Below, piece after piece: positions 24,216-32,597 of a stretch of DNA of 64,000 nt (its first letter is position 1; each line of letters opens with the position of its first letter). The DNA comes from JBCCSZ01 sp039821145. GTDB lineage: Bacteria > Bacteroidota > Bacteroidia > Chitinophagales > Saprospiraceae. The stretch lies in the NCBI GenBank assembly GCA_039821145.1, contig JBCBOS010000006.1, forward strand, positions 248,001 to 312,000, written 5' to 3'. Under the pieces are notes generated by a model. The model had not been told where the DNA came from, searched no databases, and was given only the letters and a program-made list of their open reading frames with translations. Both the position numbers and the translations under genes were made by a program.

Positions 24216-25370
24216 TCAGGCATTTTGTGGCTCGCGGGCAGCAGCGCGCTCCCGGATGTCCAGCGCAATGGTTTCTGAATCTGTGAAGATGGTGCCGAGG
24301 ATACCGCCCAATTTGTAATTGTCGAAGCCGACAAAGTACAGCCCATCAAAATCTCCATCGCCAACTGCAGCCCTTGGGACACCAAACTTGTCCAAAAAAG
24401 GCCCAATGCTGTGGATGAATTCTTCGATCTTGGCCCGATAGCCCGTCGCCAATATCACCTTGTCAAATGGATGTCGTTGCCCGTCGATGGTTTCTACACC
24501 CTCTTTGTAAAAGCACTTGATGTCTGGTAGGATTTTGATTTTGCCTGCTTTGATCTGCTTGACCGTCCCCAAGTCAATGACGGGTGTTTTGCCTGTTTCG
24601 CGCAGTTGGCGGGCCGGAGGCATGGTAGAGGTTCGCAAGCCGTATTTCGACAAATCTCCCATGACCATGGAGCGGATTTTGGTGCCCAACCAGTCGCCAA
24701 TTCCAAAGGGGAGTTTGGCCAGTTGGCGGGCCGTCAGTTGAGTGGGTCGACCGTTGAGATCGCGGGGGACGATGTTGACAGCAGCGCGCACAGAGATGCA
24801 TACCTCTACCCCATGCTCGCTCAAGTCCAGCGCCAACTCCGCTCCGGTATTGCCCATACCGATGATCAGGGTCCGCTGGCTTTTGTAAGGACCGGGATTC
24901 TTGTAGGCTCGACTGTGTGCAATTTCTCCCCGAAAACCTTCCTGCCCCTCCCAAGTCGGTGCAAAAGGAACGCGATTGACCCCGCTGGCCACCACGACCT
25001 GTTCCGCTTCAAAAACCATCCCTTTGCCGGTCTCCACCTGCCACTTGTCCCCCACTCGACGCACGGCCTTGGCCTCTTGCCCAAAATGGGGATGAATGTC
25101 GAAATGGCTGGCATAGCTCTCGTAATAGCTCGCCAGGTCCTCCCGAGGGACGTACAAGGGATAGTGATCGGGAAATGGCAAATGTGGCAAGTGCGACAGT
25201 TGCTTGACCGTGTGAAGGCACAGCCGATCGTAGTGATTGTGCCAAGACCAAGCGATTTTATCCGTTCGCTCGATGAGCTCAAAAGAGCAGCCCATCTCGC
25301 GCAGCCTGCCACCCACTGCCAAGCCCGCAGGCCCAGCCCCAATGATCAATGTTTGTACTTTGGTCGCCAT
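24216..25370 (-). CDS. Flavin-containing monooxygenase-like FAD/NAD(P) oxidoreductase
   Basis: 384 residues from the ATG at 25370 (MATKVQTLIIGAGPAGLAVGG); a TTG two codons upstream is less likely. Two Rossmann motifs are seen, GAGPAGLAVGG for FAD near residue 11 and IGMGNTGAELALDL for NADPH in the middle. Between them lies SWHNHYDRLCLHTVK, typical of the YUCCA/CzcO-like branch of flavin monooxygenases. ILATGYRAKI matches the conserved ATG-containing strand. Family members oxidise N- or S-containing or carbonyl compounds. It reads with the flavoprotein gene upstream (16 bp beyond 25376), suggesting an operon of two redox enzymes. Confidence 0.92.
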   Translation of the reverse strand: MATKVQTLIIGAGPAGLAVGGRLREMGCSFELIERTDKIAWSWHNHYDRLCLHTVKQLSHLPHLPFPDHYPLYVPREDLASYYESYASHFDIHPHFGQEAKAVRRVGDKWQVETGKGMVFEAEQVVVASGVNRVPFAPTWEGQEGFRGEIAHSRAYKNPGPYKSQRTLIIGMGNTGAELALDLSEHGVEVCISVRAAVNIVPRDLNGRPTQLTARQLAKLPFGIGDWLGTKIRSMVMGDLSKYGLRTSTMPPARQLRETGKTPVIDLGTVKQIKAGKIKILPDIKCFYKEGVETIDGQRHPFDKVILATGYRAKIEEFIHSIGPFLDKFGVPRAAVGDGDFDGLYFVGFDNYKLGGILGTIFTDSETIALDIRERAAAREPQNA

Positions 25371-25391
25371 CGTCAATGATTTTTGATCTGA

Positions 25392-27032
25392 TTATTCCAA
25401 TGTTTTGCCCAAGATGTCATAGGCTGCTACCCGCGCCGTGATCACGCAAGCCCCCAGGAAAGTGCCTTCCAAAGACCGATGCCCATGAAGGCCACCACCG
25501 CCAAATCCGGCCGCTTCTCCCACAGCATACAGCCCTGGAATGGCCTGCTGATCTTCCCCCGGCACTGCCTTGCTCAAGACCTGAGACGACAAATTGGTCT
25601 GGATGCCTCCCAAGCTTTTTCGGGACAGGATGAACTCCCGGATCGCAATCAATGGACGGGCAGAAGGATCGTCGATTTTCTGAAATTTACAGGTTCGCAC
25701 CTTGTCCCCCCGGTAACGGCGGGCGTGGGCGATGCGACGCAGCTGATCGTCGTTGTGAAAAGCCGGGCCACGCTCGATTTGTGCATCGTAGGCAGAAATC
25801 CCTTCCCGAAGGTAGTCCAAGCGAACGTGGTTTTCCCCCGTCAGTGCATTCATCTTATCGGTCAGTTCTTCCAGGCTATTGGCCACCACCACATCCTCGC
25901 AGCGGTCGATGATCTTGTCCACCAATTCCCGACTGCCTTTGACAAGGGTTTTGTAGACAAAGCGCAAAAATTTTTTGTCCCGGATCAAGCCGTTGTGCTC
26001 CGAACCGGAAATGGCAAATTCCTTACAAGCAATCTTGTAGTTGAGGACCTGCCAAGAGTATTTGATGGGTTCCTGGCAAATTTGCTCGACCAGGAAACGG
26101 GTATCGAAAGCCGTTATCAAAGGGACGGGACCAAAACGCTTGCCTTGGTAATTCATCCACAAAGCCGACTTGCAAGGCACCAAGCTCAATCCATGCTCCT
26201 TTTTTCGGGGCTCGTAATGGCGGATGCCTGCCGCGTAGTTCCACTGCTTGTCCAAATTGCTCACCTCTCCCCGAATGGCCTCCGTGGCCTCGTGCAAATC
26301 GCCCAAAGCATATTTGTGTGCACCATTGAGAATCACTTCGGGAGGTTTTCCCCAGGAGGCATACCAATTGGCTTTGACTTTTTCCAAACTGCCATTGATC
26401 CCTCCTGTGGCCACCACCACCACATCGGCCCGCGCCTCAAAAGCCTGTTCGCTTCCCTCCAATTTTCCACTCACCCCCTTGATGCTCCCTTGCTCCAATA
26501 GGATATCTGTCACTCGGTGGCCAAACAGATTTTGAAGATTGGCTGCCTTGGGGTGCTTTTTGAGCTGTTCGATCAACAAATGGGTCAGTCCCCAGCCCGT
26601 TCCCCAAGCCATGTGAAAGCGAGGGACCGAATTGCCAGGGCGGTGCAGCCCTCTTTCCACCCAATTGATGACGGGAAAGAAGTCCTGCCCCCGCTTGCGA
26701 AGCCATTCATAGCTGTGGGGGGTACAAAGATGGATGTATTGCTCTGCCCATTTCTTGCCCCAGTATTCGTCCTCCTCAAATTCTGCAAAGGAAAACCAGT
26801 CCTTCAATGCCAGGTCCACACTGTCGCGAATGCCTGCTCGGCGTTGGTGTTTGCTGTTGACAAAAAACATCCCACCGAAGGCCCATTTGGACAAGCCTCC
26901 AAAGTTGTCGGCCGTATCGCGATCGATCATCAGGATTTTCTTTCCACTGTCGAGCAATTCCAAAGCGGTCACGATGCCGGACAAGCCTCCTCCTGCAATG
27001 ATGATGTCTGCCTGGTATTTGATTGGATTCAT
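25392..27032 (-). CDS. FAD-binding dehydrogenase (KsdD/fumarate-reductase-like)
   Basis: 546 residues from the ATG at 27032 (MNPIKYQADIIIAGGGLSG). The N-terminal dinucleotide motif GGGLSGIVTALELL is followed by a large substrate part, and the C-terminus has the second FAD segment GLYAVGEAAGFGGGGLHGHR. Length and layout match bacterial FAD-binding dehydrogenases annotated near 3-ketosteroid dehydrogenases. The true substrate is unknown for most of these. It precedes the flavin monooxygenase on the same strand with about 20 bp between them. The long upstream region contains a MITE-like repeat, 92 bp before the start. Confidence 0.92.
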   Translation of the reverse strand: MNPIKYQADIIIAGGGLSGIVTALELLDSGKKILMIDRDTADNFGGLSKWAFGGMFFVNSKHQRRAGIRDSVDLALKDWFSFAEFEEDEYWGKKWAEQYIHLCTPHSYEWLRKRGQDFFPVINWVERGLHRPGNSVPRFHMAWGTGWGLTHLLIEQLKKHPKAANLQNLFGHRVTDILLEQGSIKGVSGKLEGSEQAFEARADVVVVATGGINGSLEKVKANWYASWGKPPEVILNGAHKYALGDLHEATEAIRGEVSNLDKQWNYAAGIRHYEPRKKEHGLSLVPCKSALWMNYQGKRFGPVPLITAFDTRFLVEQICQEPIKYSWQVLNYKIACKEFAISGSEHNGLIRDKKFLRFVYKTLVKGSRELVDKIIDRCEDVVVANSLEELTDKMNALTGENHVRLDYLREGISAYDAQIERGPAFHNDDQLRRIAHARRYRGDKVRTCKFQKIDDPSARPLIAIREFILSRKSLGGIQTNLSSQVLSKAVPGEDQQAIPGLYAVGEAAGFGGGGLHGHRSLEGTFLGACVITARVAAYDILGKTLE

Positions 27033-27408
27033 ATGATGTGGATGCTGTGCTGTCAAACAAATATATGCAAAATACTTTTGGCCCTGGCTGCGCGACAATC
27101 ACCAATCGATTTGCTCCTACGGTGAAGTTGTCTAAAAATTGTTGCGTAGAGCGAAAAATAGAGATGTTGAATTAGATCGAGGCTCTTTTTTGAGTTCGTA
27201 GCCTTCGCTACGGGCGAAAAAAAAGCCGAAGAGATCACTCTACAGATCATTTTGCAGCTACGTAAATCGTTTGTAAACAACTTCGGTATAAAGTAGCCAG
27301 TCTTGCGAAAATTGTGGATAAAAAGGATGGGAATTTTTTCTTTCCACAAAATTCTATTTTCTTTGGTGAGCGCCTAGTCAATCATCTCACATCACCAACC
27401 ATTTTAAT
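27033..27408. other. Intergenic region with MITE-like insertion
   Basis: Divergent spacer between the FAD dehydrogenase and the CurA-like reductase. It is almost half filled by the repeat at 27124-27284. The remaining flanks, 91 bp and 124 bp, must carry both promoters; I see no clear elements. Confidence 0.5.
27124..27284 (-). mobile_element. MITE-like element, copy 1 (161 bp)
   Basis: Ends are inverted copies: GAAGTTGT at 27124-27131 and ACAACTTC at 27277-27284, with partial pairing continuing inward (CTAAAAAT against GTTTGTAA). The core, read on the minus strand, has CTTCGGC, a T-run, CCGTAGCGAAGGCTACG and a CTCAAAAAAGAG stem. The same core is found at 59500-59550 on the plus strand. It encodes nothing. 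It is short, palindromic at the ends and occurs at least twice, the features of a non-autonomous transposable element. Confidence 0.7.
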
Positions 27409-28398
27409 ATGAACAAACAAGTATTGCTAGTAAATCGTCCAACGGGTATGCCAGATGAATCCACCTGGAAGCTGGTCGAAACAGAAATCCCAGAGGTCGC
27501 CGAGGGGCAGGTACTGATCCGCAACGAGTACATTTCGCTCGATCCTGCCATGCGGGGTTGGATGAATGAAACCAAGTCCTACATTCCGCCCATTGCCTTG
27601 GGAGATGTGATGCGGGCTGGTTCTGTGGGCAAGGTCGTCGCCTCCAAACACCCCAAGTTTGAGGTAGGCCAATACTACAGTGGATGGGGCGGCGTACAGC
27701 AATACAGCCTGAGCGATGGCCAGCGCTGGTTTCAGGTCTTTCCGGAGATGGCTCCTTTGCCCACCTTCATCGGCACCTTGGGCATGCCGGGCATGACGGC
27801 TTACTTTGGTTTTCTGGAAGTGGGCCAACCCAAGGAAGGAGAGACGGTGCTGGTCTCAGGCGCAGCGGGAGCTGTGGGGAGCATCGTTGGGCAGATCGCC
27901 AAGATCAAAGGGTGCCGGGCCGTTGGCATTGCCGGAGGGCCGGAAAAGTGTCAGTACCTGATCGACGAATTGGGATTTGACGCGGCCATTGATTACAAAA
28001 ACGAAAATGTGCGCAAGAGCATTCGCAAGCACTGCCCCGATGGGGTGGATGTCTACTTCGACAACGTGGGAGGGGACATTCTGGACGCAGCACTGGCCAA
28101 CATCACACGCGGAGCACGCATCCCCATCTGCGGCGCCATCTCTCAATACAACAACCGACAAATCCAAGGACCAGTCAACTACCTGTCCTTGCTCATCAAC
28201 AGGGCCCGCATGGAAGGCTTCATTGTGATGGACTATGCCAAGGACTACACCAAGGCTGCCATGGAGATGGGACAGTGGATGGCCCAAGGAAAGCTCAAAT
28301 CCAAAGAGGACATCTACGAGGGCATCGAAAATTTCCGCGAGACCTTCCTGAGATTGTTCAGCGGTGAAAAACTGGGCAAGCTGGTCCTGAAAGTCTGA
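27409..28398 (+). CDS. NADP-dependent oxidoreductase, CurA/prostaglandin-reductase-like
   Basis: 329 residues of the zinc-free medium-chain dehydrogenase group. The N-terminal GroES-like part has EYISLDPAMRGWM, a hallmark of CurA and prostaglandin reductase relatives. The nucleotide-binding motif SGAAGAVGSIVGQIAK lies in the middle, and GVDVYFDNVGGDILD and CGAISQYNN are further family signatures. Such enzymes reduce alpha,beta-unsaturated ketones with NADPH. It is the first gene of a run on the plus strand: the DUF4212 protein starts 4 bp after its stop and acetyl-CoA synthetase follows. Confidence 0.95.
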   Translation: MNKQVLLVNRPTGMPDESTWKLVETEIPEVAEGQVLIRNEYISLDPAMRGWMNETKSYIPPIALGDVMRAGSVGKVVASKHPKFEVGQYYSGWGGVQQYSLSDGQRWFQVFPEMAPLPTFIGTLGMPGMTAYFGFLEVGQPKEGETVLVSGAAGAVGSIVGQIAKIKGCRAVGIAGGPEKCQYLIDELGFDAAIDYKNENVRKSIRKHCPDGVDVYFDNVGGDILDAALANITRGARIPICGAISQYNNRQIQGPVNYLSLLINRARMEGFIVMDYAKDYTKAAMEMGQWMAQGKLKSKEDIYEGIENFRETFLRLFSGEKLGKLVLKV

Positions 28399-28402
28399 TC
28401 CA

Positions 28403-28672
28403 ATGGCAGAAAAAAATCTAAAAGAATATTGGCGAACCAACATCCGTTATTTGCTCATCCTACTGAGCATCTGGTTCTTTGTCTCCTATGGCTGTGGCAT
28501 CCTGTTTGTCGACTACCTCAACCAGTTTCGGATCGGTGGATTCAAGTTGGGTTTTTGGTTTGCACAGCAAGGGTCCATCTACGCCTTTGTCATCATCATC
28601 TTCGTCTATGTTGCGCTGATGAATCGGCTCGACAAGGCCTATGATGTAGACGAAAAATCGCCACAAGGATAA
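28403..28672 (+). CDS. DUF4212 small membrane protein (sodium/substrate symporter small subunit)
   Basis: 89 residues with two membrane helices (about 15-35 and 52-73) and the family pattern EYWRTNIRYLLILLSIWFFV ... FRIGGFKLGFWFAQQGSIYAFV. DUF4212 proteins (TIGR03647) normally come just before a sodium:solute symporter of the ActP/SSS type, with which they form the transporter. Here the next gene is acetyl-CoA synthetase and no symporter is present in the window. The gene is tightly spaced behind the CurA-like reductase (4 bp). Its link to acetate activation is kept even though the transporter is missing. Confidence 0.9.
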   Translation: MAEKNLKEYWRTNIRYLLILLSIWFFVSYGCGILFVDYLNQFRIGGFKLGFWFAQQGSIYAFVIIIFVYVALMNRLDKAYDVDEKSPQG

Positions 28673-28716
28673 GCATCTTCCGCATACATTATCGCATTCA
28701 AAAAGAATCCATCTAC

Positions 28717-30615
28717 ATGACCACCCAAATCACTTCCTACAGTCAATACAAGAGAGTCTATCGTCAAAGCATCAAAGACCCCGAGGGCTTCTGGGCCGAG
28801 CAGGCAGCCTCTTTCAAGTGGCGCAAAAAGTGGAAGCAAACACTGCAGTGGGATTTTGCCAAACCAGACGTCAAATGGTTTGTCGGAGGAAAGTTAAACA
28901 TCACAGAAAACTGTCTGGATCGCCACCTCAAGGAACGCGGCGACCAGGTTGCGCTCATCTGGGAACCCAACGATCCCAGTGAAGCCTACAAAACATACAC
29001 CTACAAAGAGCTGCATGCCGAGGTGTGCCGCTTTGCCAACTGCTTGAAGGCCAACGGCATCGAAAAGGGAGATCGCATTTGCTTTTACATGCCCATGGTG
29101 CCCGAACTGGCCATTGGCGTGCTGGCTTGTGCCCGCCTCGGGGCCATTCACTCTGTCGTCTTTGCAGGTTTTTCGGCCAATGCCCTGGCGGACCGCATCA
29201 AGGATGCTTCCTGCAAAATGGTCATTTGCTCCGACTACAACCGCAGAGGCACCAAAGTCATTCCCGTCAAACAAGTTGTGGATGATGCGTTGAAAATGCG
29301 TTGCCGTTCTGTCAAAACTGTCATCGTACACCAAAACACAGGCGACAAGGTCAAGATGAAAAAGGGCCGAGACAAGTGGTGGCACGAAGAGATAGCGGGG
29401 CGCCGCAGAAGCTGCAAGGCGGAGGTCATGGACTCGGAAGACACCCTCTTCATTCTCTACACCTCCGGCTCTACTGGCAAGCCCAAGGGAGTCGTACACA
29501 GCTGTGGCGGCTACATGGTGTACACTTGCTTCAGCTTCCGCAATGTCTTCCAGTACAAAGATGGCGACATCTATTGGTGTACCGCAGACATCGGTTGGAT
29601 CACCGGACATTCCTACATCATCTATGGTCCCCTGCTGGCCGGAGCCACCACCATGATGTTTGAAGGCGTGCCCACCTACCCCAATGCCGGCCGATTTTGG
29701 CATGTCTGCGAAAAACACAAGGTCAACCAATTCTACACCGCCCCCACTGCCATTCGCGCCCTGATGGCCAAAGGCGACCACTGGCCCTCCCATTACGACC
29801 TCAACGCACTCAAGGTGCTGGGAACTGTGGGAGAGCCCATCAACGAAGAGGCCTGGCATTGGTACGATCAAAAGGTGGGCAAAGGCAACTCTCCCATCGT
29901 AGATACTTGGTGGCAAACGGAAACGGGCGGCATCCTGATCACCTCCCTGGCGGGTGTCACTCCCCAGAAGCCAACCTTCGCCACCCTCCCCATGCCCGGC
30001 ATCCAACCCTGCCTGGTCAATGCCGATGGAGAAGAAATCAAGGAAAATGGCGTGGAGGGATTGCTCTGTGTCAAATTCCCCTGGCCGAGCATGATCCGCA
30101 CCACCTATGGCGATCACGAACGCTGCCGACAGGTGTATTTCTCTGCCTTCGAAAACAAGTACTTCACTGGAGATGGTGCCCGGCGCGATGAGGATGGGCT
30201 CTACCGAATCATTGGACGGGTCGACGATGTGATCAATGTATCGGGGCACCGGATGGGAACAGCCGAGGTCGAAAACGCCATCAACGAGCATCCGACCGTC
30301 ATCGAATCTGCCGTGGTTGGGTATCCACACGACATCAAGGGGCAGGGCATTTATGCCTATGTGATCAATGATGGGGAGGTGACAGACGAGGCTGCCTTCC
30401 AAAAAGAAATCCACAAGATGGTCACCAAGGTCATCGGACCGATTGCCAAGCCAGACAAGATTCAGATTGTTTCCGGCCTGCCCAAGACTCGCTCCGGCAA
30501 GATCATGCGACGCATCTTGCGCAAGATTGCCTCCGGAGAAACGGACCGACTCGGCGATGTCTCTACCCTGCTCAATCCCGATGTGGTCGAGGAGTTAAAG
30601 GCTGGAAAAAAGTAA
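28717..30615 (+). CDS. acs: Acetyl-CoA synthetase (AMP-forming)
   Basis: 632 residues. Activates acetate with ATP and CoA to acetyl-CoA. The adenylation motif YTSGSTGKPKG is present, as are WWQTETGG, the hinge region DEDGLYRIIGRVDDVINVSG and the C-terminal catalytic lysine Lys595 in PKTRSGKIMRR, the site usually controlled by acetylation. The VAFAGF-like block SVVFAGFSANALADRI and ADIGWITGHSYIIYGPL are standard for acetate-specific enzymes, the Trp in IVDTWWQTE being the residue that limits the pocket to acetate. The DUF4212 symporter subunit gene lies 44 bp upstream, which fits acetate uptake and activation. The convergent miaE gene ends 12 bp beyond its stop. Confidence 0.97.
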   Translation: MTTQITSYSQYKRVYRQSIKDPEGFWAEQAASFKWRKKWKQTLQWDFAKPDVKWFVGGKLNITENCLDRHLKERGDQVALIWEPNDPSEAYKTYTYKELHAEVCRFANCLKANGIEKGDRICFYMPMVPELAIGVLACARLGAIHSVVFAGFSANALADRIKDASCKMVICSDYNRRGTKVIPVKQVVDDALKMRCRSVKTVIVHQNTGDKVKMKKGRDKWWHEEIAGRRRSCKAEVMDSEDTLFILYTSGSTGKPKGVVHSCGGYMVYTCFSFRNVFQYKDGDIYWCTADIGWITGHSYIIYGPLLAGATTMMFEGVPTYPNAGRFWHVCEKHKVNQFYTAPTAIRALMAKGDHWPSHYDLNALKVLGTVGEPINEEAWHWYDQKVGKGNSPIVDTWWQTETGGILITSLAGVTPQKPTFATLPMPGIQPCLVNADGEEIKENGVEGLLCVKFPWPSMIRTTYGDHERCRQVYFSAFENKYFTGDGARRDEDGLYRIIGRVDDVINVSGHRMGTAEVENAINEHPTVIESAVVGYPHDIKGQGIYAYVINDGEVTDEAAFQKEIHKMVTKVIGPIAKPDKIQIVSGLPKTRSGKIMRRILRKIASGETDRLGDVSTLLNPDVVEELKAGKK

Positions 30616-30627
30616 GAGCATTATCAA

Positions 30628-31239
30628 TTAATGCATTCTGTCGCCGCGCAGGTCGAGCGTCTCCATGATGCCAGCCTCGTGGCGCAGGTACTCCTTCCAA
30701 CGCTCTCTGACCTTGTCCTCGTCGCCATACTTCTTGGCCAAGTCCAAAAACAAGCGGTAATGGCCTGCTTCGGATACCATGAACTTGTGGTAAAACCCGC
30801 GCAGGTCTTCTTGTGCCATGTTCAAAGACAACAGACGAAAACGCTCACAGCTCCGCGCCTCGATGAGGGCACAGACCAATAGGCGCTCAATCAGGCGCTC
30901 GTCGCGGCTCCCGCCCTTGCGTTGAAACTTCAGAAGTTGGTTGACATACTCATCCTTGCGTTGGGCGCCCAGGGTCAGGTTTCTCTTGTCGAGTTCGGCC
31001 AGTACCAGGCGGAAATGCCCCCATTCTTCGGTGACAATGGGTGCCAAGGCTCGGACCATCTCTATCTTGTCGGGATACTGTTGAATGAGGGAAATGACAG
31101 AGGTGGCTGCCTTTTGCTCACAGTAGGCGTGATCTGTTAAAATCTCTGCCAAGTCTTTTTCTGCCAAATTTACCCAGCGAGGGTCGGTTGGGAGCTTGAG
31201 TCCCAACATTTGTACACTTTTCAGTTCTGTCTCATTCAT
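30628..31239 (-). CDS. miaE: tRNA-(ms2io6A)-hydroxylase MiaE
   Basis: 203 residues, ferritin-like four-helix bundle with the di-iron ligands placed as in MiaE: Glu in DHAYCEQKAATS, the pair EEWGHF, Glu in IEARSCERF and SEAGHYRLF. The enzyme hydroxylates the isopentenyl group of ms2i6A at position 37 of tRNAs that read codons beginning with U, using O2. No neighbouring tRNA-modification gene is seen. It is convergent with acetyl-CoA synthetase and is preceded on its own strand by the coiled-coil protein gene with a 25-bp gap. Confidence 0.93.
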   Translation of the reverse strand: MNETELKSVQMLGLKLPTDPRWVNLAEKDLAEILTDHAYCEQKAATSVISLIQQYPDKIEMVRALAPIVTEEWGHFRLVLAELDKRNLTLGAQRKDEYVNQLLKFQRKGGSRDERLIERLLVCALIEARSCERFRLLSLNMAQEDLRGFYHKFMVSEAGHYRLFLDLAKKYGDEDKVRERWKEYLRHEAGIMETLDLRGDRMH

Positions 31240-31264
31240 AAATTTGTGGTATTACTTTGTACAA

Positions 31265-32548
31265 TTAATCCAGGCATTTCAGCTGGTCGGAGAAAAAATC
31301 TAGTTCATACACCTCGTAGTCCTCGTAGCCCGTGCCCCAAACGACACGCACCCGATCGACCTCCTCTTTGCGCAACAACTTTTCCTGACTTCCGCTGATG
31401 GTATACTGCCCTTTGTAGGTGACCTGCTTGTTGACTTTGTCTTGCAAGCCGATGTCTGTTTTGGTATTGGTGAGGCGGACGGTATTGCCGCTGATGAATT
31501 TGATGATGACGCTACTGCCCTTGTCCAACACCCCAAACTCGCGTTGTGCCAATTCGGAGGCGATGACAAATTCCAAGTTGAGGAAAGTTCCGGCGCCTGA
31601 AACCGCGGTCAGAGACCCCATGCAAGTGATGTAGTCTCGGTCTTTGAGATAAGGCCGCAGGGCATCTCTGGTGTGGGCAAACAATTTGCGGGCGCCGAGT
31701 TCTTTGCGACGCCGTCCCGTGAACTCATCCATCCCTTCATTGACCAAGGCACAGGGAGGCTTTGGAGGGTGCAACATCACGTTTTGCTCCTTTTTCATCT
31801 TCCACCCACCCGGTCGATCTTCAAAGGCCGTGCTTGGCTCTTCCAATTGAACAGGTGGTGCCTTTTTGCTGTTTCTCTTGGGTCCAATTCGCTTCATCTT
31901 GGTCCCGTTGAGTCGGGCCATGTATTTGTCTCTTTTCTCTTTGGTCATGGAAATCATGCGCTCGGCAGCCTTGGCAGTTTTGCGGGCCTCCTTCACTTTG
32001 GCAGCTGTGCTTTTCTCTTGGGCCTTGGCCTCTTCCAGTTGTCCTTCCAAAGAAATGATGTCGTCCACACTGGTGTTGATGTCGGTTTGGGCCGTCTTGA
32101 GTTGGTCTTGCAATTCGGTGCGCTGCAGGCGTTGCATGCTCAGTTGGCTTTCCAGCTCTCGGAGTTTGACGTTGACCTCGGCGGCGTACTCCACAGCCTT
32201 GGTGCGGGCGGCGAGTTCTTCGGCCTCATTGGCCACGGGCTTTTTGGAAGCTTTGCTGCGCTTGGCAGAAGACTTCTTGCGCCGCTTTTTCTTTTTCTTC
32301 TTCTTTTTCTTTCCGGGATCTTCCGATTCGTACAGAGGCGCATACTTTTCTGCCGAGGTCTCGACCGTTTCTGTCACCGGGCTGGTGATGAGGTCTTCTT
32401 CCCCGTCGTAATAGCGCCAGGAGCCATCGGCATAAATGATGATCTTATCGCCATTCTGATTGGTGACCACTTTTTGGGCAATTGCACTCTGAGCAGCGAA
32501 CAAGGCCACCAGCGATACCAAACAAACAAAAAATTGTCTAAATTGCAT
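31265..32548 (-). CDS. Secreted coiled-coil protein with lysine run
   Basis: 427 residues from the ATG at 32548 (MQFRQFFVCLVSLVALFAAQSAIAQ, signal peptide). After a short part with an SH3-like or strand pair (NGDKIIIYADGSWRYYDG) comes an extremely basic stretch of Lys/Arg with 9 Lys in a row near residue 80, followed by a long coiled coil (about 110-210, rich in Ala, Glu, Gln, Lys). The last 200 residues look beta-rich with several conserved Cys-Met positions (YITCMGSLTAV). No family recognised. It starts 49 bp from the divergent prolyl oligopeptidase gene, so both promoters overlap in a very short space. Confidence 0.8.
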   Translation of the reverse strand: MQFRQFFVCLVSLVALFAAQSAIAQKVVTNQNGDKIIIYADGSWRYYDGEEDLITSPVTETVETSAEKYAPLYESEDPGKKKKKKKKKRRKKSSAKRSKASKKPVANEAEELAARTKAVEYAAEVNVKLRELESQLSMQRLQRTELQDQLKTAQTDINTSVDDIISLEGQLEEAKAQEKSTAAKVKEARKTAKAAERMISMTKEKRDKYMARLNGTKMKRIGPKRNSKKAPPVQLEEPSTAFEDRPGGWKMKKEQNVMLHPPKPPCALVNEGMDEFTGRRRKELGARKLFAHTRDALRPYLKDRDYITCMGSLTAVSGAGTFLNLEFVIASELAQREFGVLDKGSSVIIKFISGNTVRLTNTKTDIGLQDKVNKQVTYKGQYTISGSQEKLLRKEEVDRVRVVWGTGYEDYEVYELDFFSDQLKCLD

Positions 32549-32597
32549 GATCTCAATTTTAAACCACAAACGCGAAATTACACAAATTCCTCTCAAA

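Noticed and set aside
28894..30414. Minus-strand frame of 506 codons inside acs
   Set aside because: Typical antisense frame in a codon-biased gene; acs motifs are complete on the plus strand.
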